Shown here: in pieces, positions 7,581 to 12,901 of the stretch
How positions within the stretch are numbered: position 1 is the stretch's first letter
Layout: each line of letters starts with the position of its first letter
Source: Ignavibacteriales bacterium UBA6490
Lineage (GTDB): Bacteria; Bacteroidota; Ignavibacteria; Ignavibacteriales; Ignavibacteriaceae
Direction of reading: 5' to 3'
DNA: 12,901 bases
NCBI GenBank assembly: GCA_002435365.1
Contig: DJMM01000123.1
Location: forward strand, 1 to 12,901
Translations under genes and position numbers: made by a program
The notes under the pieces: model-generated
Told to the model about the DNA's origin: nothing
The model's database searches: none
The model's input: only the letters and a program-made list of their open reading frames with translations

Positions 7581-7856
7581 TTATTTAGGCAGTTTTTCTA
7601 AATTTGCTTGGGTTTCTGCTTTATCCCTTGCGCATTGCTGTAGCTTTGCATTCTTCTCAGCAATTTCTCTCTCTAGCTTTGATCTCTCATCACGAAGCTG
7701 GTTAGCTTCATTTTCGAGGGATGTTACCTGATTCCGGAGATCGTTTAACTCCTGCATTTGAGCTTCACTTACTCCGCCGCAGCCGCTAAATACTGCTGTT
7801 GCAACAGCAATACCAGCGATCACTACTGTATTTCTTAGGACCTTAGTTATTTTCAT
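7581..7856 (-). CDS. Small coiled-coil lipoprotein, Lpp-like in layout
   Basis: A 91-residue lipoprotein precursor. The signal peptide ends in a lipobox-like AVFSGC with Cys26 as the lipidation site (Phe at -3 is slightly atypical). The 66-residue mature part is almost entirely one helix with unbroken 3-4 heptad spacing: L37, L40, V44, L47, A51, L54, R58, L61, I65, K68, L72, C75, K79, T82, L86, L89. It is slightly longer than mature Braun lipoprotein (58 residues) and, like it, ends in lysine (LPK). Whether that lysine is linked to peptidoglycan is inference, and no sequence homology to Lpp is claimed. Cys75 sits in a core position of the heptad. GGAGG at 7864-7868 with a 7-nt spacer supports the start. 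First gene of a pair with the LysM protein; both have TTGGAGG leaders. Confidence 0.85.
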   Translation of the reverse strand: MKITKVLRNTVVIAGIAVATAVFSGCGGVSEAQMQELNDLRNQVTSLENEANQLRDERSKLEREIAEKNAKLQQCARDKAETQANLEKLPK

Positions 7857-7943
7857 AAAAGAACCTCCAAGTTAAGTTTTAAGGTTTTTCAGTAATTTTA
7901 TTATCTCTTCAATGAGAATATATTGTTTTCTTTTCAAACTAAT

Positions 7944-7967
7944 CCATTAAAATATAATATTTAATGG
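7944..7967. repeat. Inverted repeat, AT-rich hairpin
   Basis: Perfect 8-bp arms CCATTAAA (7944-7951) and TTTAATGG (7960-7967) with an 8-nt AT loop. It shares its last two bases with the neighbouring hairpin at 7966-7990, so the two cannot both form fully. It lies in the leader of the lipoprotein gene if the promoter proposed at 7994-8022 is right. Confidence 0.6.
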
Positions 7968-7990
7968 GCTTATGGTCAAAAAATAAGCCC
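7966..7990. repeat. Inverted repeat, GC-capped hairpin (possible radC-side terminator or 5' mRNA stem)
   Basis: Perfect 8-bp arms GGGCTTAT (7966-7973) and ATAAGCCC (7983-7990) with a 9-nt loop. In the minus direction the stem is followed by ATTAAATATTATATTTTAAT, which is U-rich but has no clean U-run, so terminator activity for the guaA-to-radC transcript is possible but weak. The alternative is a stem at the 5' end of the lipoprotein mRNA, because the predicted start of transcription falls near 7987. Confidence 0.55.
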
Positions 7991-7993
7991 CTA

Positions 7994-8022
7994 TATATAA
8001 CAATTTCGGTGTAATAATTCAA
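7994..8022 (-). promoter_or_regulatory. Candidate sigma-70-type promoter for the lipoprotein-LysM pair
   Basis: On the minus strand, TTGAAT (8017-8022; 4 of 6 to TTGACA) and TATATA (7994-7999; 4 of 6 to TATAAT) are separated by exactly 17 nt. Transcription would start near 7987, giving a leader of about 130 nt before the ATG at 7856. The region is AT-rich, so chance matches are expected; the support is the spacing and the palindrome just upstream. Confidence 0.4.
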
Positions 8023-8025
8023 GAT

Positions 8026-8043
8026 TTGTGTAAAATTACACAA
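8026..8043. promoter_or_regulatory. Perfect palindrome, candidate operator
   Basis: TTGTGTAA-AA-TTACACAA: two perfect 8-bp arms around a 2-nt centre. The geometry TGTGT-N6-ACACA equals that of the CRP/FNR family (TGTGA-N6-TCACA) with one base changed per half. It lies 3 nt upstream of the proposed -35 box, an activator-like position, and 29 nt after the radC stop. A further half-site, GTGTAA, occurs at 8009-8014 inside the promoter spacer. The RNA form has no U-run, so a DNA-binding site is favoured over a terminator. Which regulator binds is unknown. Confidence 0.5.
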
Positions 8044-8072
8044 TTTTCCTTGCTTTAAATAACAAATTTTGA

Positions 8073-8759
8073 TTATAGAAGTCTTCTTTCCACAAAACTT
8101 GTAAAACTATTTCCTGCGATTATAAGGTGGTCATATACCGGAATATCAAGAATTTTACCTGCTTCAACCATTTTTTTAGTAACAGCAATGTCCTCGCTGC
8201 TCGGTTCCGGATTGCCGCTGGGATGGTTATGAACAAGAATAATGCCGGCAGAACTATTCTCCACTGCCGCTTTGAAAATCTCACGGGGATGTACAACACT
8301 TGAATTCAGGTTGCCTGTTGATATCTTTTCATATTTGATTACCCTGTTTGCAGAGTTCAGACATACCAGCAAAAAATTTTCTTTAAGTTCGTCTCTTAAC
8401 ATAGGAATAAACAGATCTGCAATATCTGCAGGAGAGGAGATCTTTTTATCAGAGAACCATTTAGCCTGGTACTGAATCCTTCTGGAAATCTCAAATGCGG
8501 CAACCAGGCATGCAGCTTTATCTTTGCCTATTCCGTTAAGCTGCTTAAGAGAACTGTGGGTCTTCGCCGAGAGCACAGCAAGGTTACCCGATTTATTTAT
8601 AAGATCATAGGCTATATTAATTACGCTTCTACCTTTTGTACCTGTCCTCAGGAGGATAGCCAGCAGTTCTGCATCAGAAAGACTTTGTGCCCCCCTTAAT
8701 ATTAATTTCTCACGTGGACGGTCATCAAGAGGCAGGTCTTTCACCTTGAAGGTATTCAT
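8073..8759 (-). CDS. radC: RadC family protein (JAB/MPN domain)
   Basis: A cytoplasmic protein of 228 residues, the usual RadC length. The N-terminal part has a helix-hairpin-helix-like region (LKQLNGIGKDKAACL), and the C-terminal half is a JAB1/MPN metalloprotease-like fold with HNHPSGNPEPSSED. His177 and His179 (bases 8223-8231) and the following Asp are the expected metal ligands, so the active site is intact. The old link to DNA repair is doubtful, and the family's role is unsettled. I chose the start at 8759 over an in-frame ATG at 8819. GGGGAG (8767-8772) sits 7 nt before it, MNTFKVKDLP-type openings are common in the family, and the longer form would overlap the upstream gene by 26 nt. 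It is the last gene of the guaA run, 34 nt after the TPR/receptor gene. Confidence 0.93.
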   Translation of the reverse strand: MNTFKVKDLPLDDRPREKLILRGAQSLSDAELLAILLRTGTKGRSVINIAYDLINKSGNLAVLSAKTHSSLKQLNGIGKDKAACLVAAFEISRRIQYQAKWFSDKKISSPADIADLFIPMLRDELKENFLLVCLNSANRVIKYEKISTGNLNSSVVHPREIFKAAVENSSAGIILVHNHPSGNPEPSSEDIAVTKKMVEAGKILDIPVYDHLIIAGNSFTSFVERRLL

Positions 8760-8766
8760 TTTTTCT

Positions 8767-8772
8767 CTCCCC
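8767..8772 (-). promoter_or_regulatory. Shine-Dalgarno that decides the radC start
   Basis: GGGGAG on the minus strand with a 7-nt spacer (AGAAAAA) to the ATG at 8757-8759. It argues against the longer in-frame start at 8819. Confidence 0.75.
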
Positions 8773-8793
8773 GTTTTGTTTTTCCCGCTTAAT

Positions 8794-10488
8794 TTATTTA
8801 CTTGTTTTAAACTTGTCAACTAATTCAAAGATGCCATCCCGGTATCGTACGATATTCACAAATTTATTCACTCGTTCTTCATCAAAGCATATATTATTAT
8901 GATATCCGGTGACAATATTTCCATTTATCATTCTGGCTGCAATAACATCCGGACCTGCATTGACCCTGGCCAGCTGGTTAAGAAAATATCTTGTAATGTC
9001 GTATCCATATAACACGTTTCGTTCTGCTCCCATATTTGTAACATTTGCAAATTCATTATTGAACATATCATAACTATAACTGTTATAATCAATGAAATAA
9101 TCTGATTCAAAAATGAGATTACCGGACAGACCCGGAAAAGCCCCGTAGCCTTTACCGAGAAACCAGTCCTGATTACCGTATATGGGCACTGATAGATTAT
9201 TCCTGGCAAAGGCAGTAAGCAAAGGAGTTAAATCTTCCTTATCCGCGATAGGAATATACAATCCCTCGATATTAGCAATTACCTCACTGATTCTGGCTAC
9301 CTGGTCTTCAAACTCGCCTGATCTGCTTTTAAATGTCTGATTAATTACAATCTCCCCTCCCAATTTCCTGAATTCGGTCGTAAAGACTGAAGAGAGAAGA
9401 GGCGAATAGCCTTCAATGGCATTCAGCACCCCCATCCGCCTTTTATTTTCCACATAATAGATGTACTGTGCCACAGCCTTGGCACGGGTTGTGAAATTAG
9501 GATTAGCCTGAAAAAAATACTCGTTCAGGGATGTTAAATCGTTGTCAGTTGCAGTGGGAGAAATAATCGGAATCTTTATACCTCTGAATTCAGTAATTAT
9601 ATTTCTCACATCATCGCTATAAACCGGGCCCATTATACATTTGACATCATAATTAAGCAGCCGGCTTTTTAACTTACTTAATTCATCCTTGTCAAAGTCG
9701 ATAAAAACCAGTCCGATGCGGTCTTCCCTTCTGGTGTTAAATTCATGGACCGCATATTTTATTCCTTCACGTATTTCATTTATGCTGGTGCTGCCTGCCC
9801 TGGGAAGCACAACTGCAATAACCGGGTCGGTCTGCAATGAAAGGTTTATCGATTTTCTTTCATAAAAATAATCCTCAGCTTCCGGCCTCAGGGGTGATGA
9901 TGAAAACTGCTGAATAATTTTCAGGAATGATTCCTTTGCCTTAGGTTCATTGCCCTGTGCAAGATAACTCTTCCCGAGCAGCAGTGTCAGGAGAGGTTTT
10001 AATTCCTCACTGCATTCATTAAGCAGGGCATCAATCTGCACGGGGGCCAAATTATTTTCAGCAAGAGTATCCAGTGAATTTTTTGCATATTTATAGTATT
10101 CGCCAGTACCGGATAAGCTGATGATTTCAAGCAGCTTCTGGGCAGCCTCATAATATTTTTCGCTGCCATACAGGATAACCGACAGATTTAATAGAATTTC
10201 CTTTTTATATGCGGTGTCTTCGGTGACCTGTTCCAAATCGCTGAATATCTTTTGAGAACCATAATAATCGCCCTGCTTTAAAAGGATCTTGCCGCGGAAT
10301 ATTTCGGCAGGAATTCTGAAAACAAACGACTTGTCTTCTGCCAGGGAATTAAATATACTGTATGCCTGCTCATACTGCCCATACCTGAACATCTCAACCG
10401 CTTTATTAAAGTTTTCTTTTTTATCGTTTTGCAGCTGAGCTGTCAATGGTAAGGCAAATATCAGAAGTAAAAGAATTTTTTTAAACAT
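8794..10488 (-). CDS. Exported TPR plus periplasmic-binding-fold (type 1) protein, LpoA/LppC-like architecture
   Basis: Probable periplasmic protein of 564 residues. Residues 1-17 are a signal peptide (FKK, then LLLLIFALPL, cleavage after LTA); no lipobox cysteine follows. Residues about 25-205 form TPR-like helical repeats (for example QYEQAYSIFNSLAED, KYYEAAQKLLEI, GNEPKAKESFLKII). From about 221 (DPVIAVVLPRAG) to about 540 is a type 1 periplasmic-binding fold like branched-chain amino-acid receptors, with KIPIISPTATDNDL and YFFQANPNFTTRAKAVAQYI. TPR followed by this fold is the layout of LpoA/LppC, activators of penicillin-binding proteins, but LpoA is an outer-membrane lipoprotein and this is not. 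A receptor for a small ligand is the alternative. No permease or ATPase lies nearby. I chose the ATG at 10488 over 10548 because the signal peptide starts there; it overlaps the upstream stop by 8 nt. Confidence 0.85.
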   Translation of the reverse strand: MFKKILLLLIFALPLTAQLQNDKKENFNKAVEMFRYGQYEQAYSIFNSLAEDKSFVFRIPAEIFRGKILLKQGDYYGSQKIFSDLEQVTEDTAYKKEILLNLSVILYGSEKYYEAAQKLLEIISLSGTGEYYKYAKNSLDTLAENNLAPVQIDALLNECSEELKPLLTLLLGKSYLAQGNEPKAKESFLKIIQQFSSSPLRPEAEDYFYERKSINLSLQTDPVIAVVLPRAGSTSINEIREGIKYAVHEFNTRREDRIGLVFIDFDKDELSKLKSRLLNYDVKCIMGPVYSDDVRNIITEFRGIKIPIISPTATDNDLTSLNEYFFQANPNFTTRAKAVAQYIYYVENKRRMGVLNAIEGYSPLLSSVFTTEFRKLGGEIVINQTFKSRSGEFEDQVARISEVIANIEGLYIPIADKEDLTPLLTAFARNNLSVPIYGNQDWFLGKGYGAFPGLSGNLIFESDYFIDYNSYSYDMFNNEFANVTNMGAERNVLYGYDITRYFLNQLARVNAGPDVIAARMINGNIVTGYHNNICFDEERVNKFVNIVRYRDGIFELVDKFKTSK

Positions 10489-11392
10489 CCGAAGCCCTGC
10501 TTCTTTCATTGAGTATACCGGCAGCATTCCTTTTTCCATCCAATGCAAGCTTATTTGCCGGATCCATGGTCAGTGATTTATCAAAATATTCCATGGCCTC
10601 AGTAATCTTGCCATTATTAAAGCATGCTTCTGCCATAAGGGCAAGTGTATCGGAAGTAATATCTCCCTTAATATCGAGGAACTTTTGCAGATTCTTTTCG
10701 GCTTTAAGGAAATCACCAAGTTTCAAATATATTCTACCTGCCAGGCTATAAAGAGAAGATTCCTCCCTGTTCAGATTTATCGAGCGCTCCGCAAAAGAGA
10801 GAGCATGAGCATACATTCCGATATTGTAATATGACAGAGCAGACAAGTAATTATATTCCCATAAATTTCCCATAACCGGTTCGGCCTTTTTCAGAACTGC
10901 CAGAGCTCCCTGATAATTTTTCTTTTCAATTTCAATTTTGCCTACAAGGAAATAAGCCTCAAAACGTAAATCACTATGCGGATTATATGAAATAAAATTA
11001 TTTAAATAAATCAACGCGTTCTCATATTCTTCAAGCATAAAGTATGCATATCCTGTGAAGAATGAAGCAACAGGCTCATCATTGTGAGAAAGAGAGCCCA
11101 GCACTTCAATAGCATCATCCCATCTCTTGTCATCCATAAGGAATTCTGCCAGATAGAATCTTGTTTCCCTGTTCTCCGGATTATCTGCAAGAAAGTTTTT
11201 CAGACTCCCGATAGCAGCCTCACTATTGCCTGTCTTTCTGAACAATCCTGCTGTCTTTATAACCGCTTCAGAATATCCGGGATCCGTTTCGATAACCGCC
11301 TGATAGATTTGTATGGCATGAAGATATTTTTCAGATGACTCATATTCAGCTGCAAGTTTCATTTTCTGTTCAATAAAAAGAGATTTATCCAT
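10481..11392 (-). CDS. Cytoplasmic TPR repeat protein
   Basis: A 303-residue protein built almost wholly of tetratricopeptide repeats. About eight units can be followed, such as EKYLHAIQIYQAVIETDP, RWDDAIEVLGSL, EYENALIYLNNFISYNP, NYQGALAVLKKAEP, MYAHALSFAERSINLN, DFLKAEKNLQKFLDI and KITEAMEYFDKSLTMDP. There is no signal peptide, membrane segment or catalytic domain, so it is probably a scaffold for protein contacts. I start it at the ATG whose A is the last base of the guaA stop (TAATG, 1-nt overlap). A GTG three codons earlier is possible but would overlap guaA by 10 nt. Its 3' end overlaps the next gene by 8 nt. Translation is therefore likely coupled on both sides. The partner is not known; the exported TPR protein next to it cannot be a direct partner in the same compartment. 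Confidence 0.85.
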   Translation of the reverse strand: MDKSLFIEQKMKLAAEYESSEKYLHAIQIYQAVIETDPGYSEAVIKTAGLFRKTGNSEAAIGSLKNFLADNPENRETRFYLAEFLMDDKRWDDAIEVLGSLSHNDEPVASFFTGYAYFMLEEYENALIYLNNFISYNPHSDLRFEAYFLVGKIEIEKKNYQGALAVLKKAEPVMGNLWEYNYLSALSYYNIGMYAHALSFAERSINLNREESSLYSLAGRIYLKLGDFLKAEKNLQKFLDIKGDITSDTLALMAEACFNNGKITEAMEYFDKSLTMDPANKLALDGKRNAAGILNERSRASDV

Positions 11393-12901
11393 TATTCCCA
11401 CTCAATTGTTGAAGGCGGTTTTGAGCTGATATCATATACTACCCTGTTAATCCCTTTTACTTTATTGATAATCCGATTGGAAACATGGGCCAGAAAGTCC
11501 GGCTGGAACCTGTACCAGTCAGCTGTCATTCCGTCAACTGAAGTTACAGCTCTTAATGCAAGCACATTTTCATAGCTTCTGCTGTCACCCATTACTCCGA
11601 CAGACTGCACAGGCAGAAGCACAGCGAAGGCCTGCCATATTTCATTATATATTCCTGCGTCTTTTATTTCATTTATAAAAATATCGTCAGCTTCCCTTAA
11701 CAGATCAAGCTTTTCCCTTGTAATGTTACCAAGGATCCTTACAGCCAGACCGGGACCGGGAAAGGGGTGCCTGTCAATAAATTCCTCCGGAATATTCAGC
11801 TCCCTGCCGACTCTTCTTACCTCATCTTTGAACAGTTCTCTAAAAGGTTCTATAAGCTTCAGGTTCATCTCCTCAGGCAGCCCGCCTACATTGTGATGGG
11901 TTTTAATAGTAGCGGATGCTCCCTTAACTGATACCGATTCAATAACATCAGGATATAAAGTTCCCTGAACAAGAAATCCCGCATCTTTTATTTTTTCAGC
12001 TTCAGATTCAAAAAGCTTAATAAATAGTCCGCCTATTATTTTCCTTTTCCTCTCCGGATCGCTTACATCCTGCAGGGCATCCAGAAATTTCTGCTCTGCA
12101 TTTACATAAATAACATTCAGCTTCAGTTTATCATCGAACATTTTTTTTATAAGCAGACTTTCGCTTTTACGCATGAGCCCGGTATCGATATGAATGCATG
12201 TGAGATGATCGCCTATCGATTTCTGGACAAGCACTGCCGCAACAGTTGAATCAACACCCCCGCTTAAAGCACAGATCACTTTTGACTTTCCGGCGGTTTT
12301 CTTTATTCTCTGGATACTTTCTTCAACAAAATTCTGCGGGGTCCAGTTTCCGGAGCATCCGCATATCCCGAACAGGAAATTGGAGATTATCCTGCTCCCT
12401 TCCGTTGTGTGCATTACTTCAGGGTGGAACTGTACTCCATAAATTTTATTATCCTTTCCGGACATGGCACATACCGGGGAGTGGCTGCTTACTCCCGAAA
12501 TTTCAAATCCTTCCGGAACATCCCTGATATAATCGCCATGACTCATCCACACGATTGATGCATCTGATACTCCTTCGAACAGCTTTGATTTGCCTTTAAT
12601 TTTGAGTTCAGCTTTGCCATACTCCCGGTCTGATGCACGCTCAACCTTTCCGCCGGATATTTTACAGATGAACTGAAGACCGTAGCAGATTCCCAGCATA
12701 GGTATGCCAAGTTTTATGATGCCAGGGTCTGTCAACGGTGCATTCTCATCATAAACGCTCATCGGACCACCGGACAGAATTATTCCCCTGGGATTTATTT
12801 TTTTTACTTCTTCAATTGTGATGGTGTGGGGATGAATTTCAGAATATACATTGGCCTCTCTGATCCTGCGTGTAATAAGCTGGGTGTACTGCGATCCGAA
12901 A
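11392..12901 (-). CDS. guaA: GMP synthase (glutamine-hydrolysing), start outside window
   Basis: Converts XMP, glutamine and ATP to GMP in the cytoplasm, the last step of guanylate synthesis. 502 residues are visible; the frame is open to the right edge, opening with FGSQYTQLITRRIRE, so only about 8-15 N-terminal residues are missing. The ATG at 12762 is internal. The class I amidotransferase domain has nucleophile Cys in GICYGLQ (Cys codon 12685-12687) and the His and Glu of QFHPEV (codons 12424-12426 and 12418-12420). The ATP-pyrophosphatase P-loop SGGVDS is at 12247-12264. The dimerisation domain is complete, with HPFPGPGLAVRI and the canonical C-terminus KPPSTIEWE. It is the first visible gene of the run that continues with the TPR protein, the TPR/receptor protein and radC. 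Its promoter lies outside the window. Confidence 0.97.
   Translation of the reverse strand, partial: FGSQYTQLITRRIREANVYSEIHPHTITIEEVKKINPRGIILSGGPMSVYDENAPLTDPGIIKLGIPMLGICYGLQFICKISGGKVERASDREYGKAELKIKGKSKLFEGVSDASIVWMSHGDYIRDVPEGFEISGVSSHSPVCAMSGKDNKIYGVQFHPEVMHTTEGSRIISNFLFGICGCSGNWTPQNFVEESIQRIKKTAGKSKVICALSGGVDSTVAAVLVQKSIGDHLTCIHIDTGLMRKSESLLIKKMFDDKLKLNVIYVNAEQKFLDALQDVSDPERKRKIIGGLFIKLFESEAEKIKDAGFLVQGTLYPDVIESVSVKGASATIKTHHNVGGLPEEMNLKLIEPFRELFKDEVRRVGRELNIPEEFIDRHPFPGPGLAVRILGNITREKLDLLREADDIFINEIKDAGIYNEIWQAFAVLLPVQSVGVMGDSRSYENVLALRAVTSVDGMTADWYRFQPDFLAHVSNRIINKVKGINRVVYDISSKPPSTIEWE

Noticed and set aside
8760..8819. Longer radC with 20 more residues
   Set aside because: The extension is basic and low in homology-like features, overlaps the upstream gene by 26 nt and ignores the strong GGGGAG before the shorter start.
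10489..10548. Longer TPR/receptor protein with 20 more residues
   Set aside because: It would bury the signal peptide behind an N-terminal extension. The start at 10488 puts FKK and the hydrophobic core at the N-terminus.
1..12901. Search for CRISPR arrays, tRNA or rRNA genes, insertion sequences, toxin-antitoxin or phage genes
   Set aside because: No regular direct repeats, transposase or integrase motifs, cloverleaf-like segments or rRNA-like stretches were seen. The genes are mostly housekeeping and envelope genes in tight order.

Overview
The window is a compact bacterial chromosome segment, leaning AT-rich by eye. Nearly all of it is protein-coding, with no rRNA, tRNA, CRISPR array or mobile element that I can see. 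Signal peptides ending in FAQ or TAQ, a TPR plus receptor-fold exported protein, and a coiled-coil lipoprotein beside a coiled-coil LysM protein suggest the Bacteroidota/Ignavibacteriota/Chlorobi neighbourhood. Clear Shine-Dalgarno sequences in front of several genes (GGAGG, GGGGAG, AAGGAG) fit Ignavibacteria or Chlorobi better than Bacteroidia, where such sites are usually weak. This placement is inference from gene style, not from a marker gene.

Layout, left to right. On the plus strand, the 3' part of a Cu+-exporting P-type ATPase (copA) enters from the left edge and ends at 1706. Everything after it is on the minus strand, so the remaining groups are given in transcription order, from the right edge leftward. 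(a) guaA (GMP synthase, start beyond the right edge), a cytoplasmic TPR protein, an exported TPR plus periplasmic-binding-fold protein (LpoA/LppC-like architecture) and radC form a tight run with 1-nt and 8-nt overlaps and a 34-nt gap. (b) After a 216-nt spacer that holds a perfect palindrome, a candidate promoter and two hairpins come a small coiled-coil lipoprotein and a LysM protein. These two are closed by a strong intrinsic terminator at 6793-6829. (c) phoH and corA are 2 nt apart. (d) After a 140-nt spacer, pepF (oligoendopeptidase F) overlaps by 4 nt a short CBS-less enzyme of the IMPDH/GMP reductase family, which converges on copA.

How they may work together. Group (b) looks like a small envelope cassette: one member has the layout of a Braun-type lipoprotein, with a lipobox, one long heptad repeat and a C-terminal lysine; the other binds peptidoglycan through LysM. 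The exported TPR/receptor protein in group (a) may also act at the envelope. GuaA makes GMP, and the CBS-less enzyme may recycle it to IMP. PhoH beside CorA recalls the enterobacterial link between PhoH-type ATPases and a Mg/Co transport protein (ybeZ-ybeY-ybeX).

I see no complete new defence or mobile system. The most interesting items are the unusual active-site loop of the guanylate enzyme, the envelope cassette and its regulatory spacer, the TPR/receptor pair behind guaA, and phoH starting directly behind a terminator without a Shine-Dalgarno sequence.
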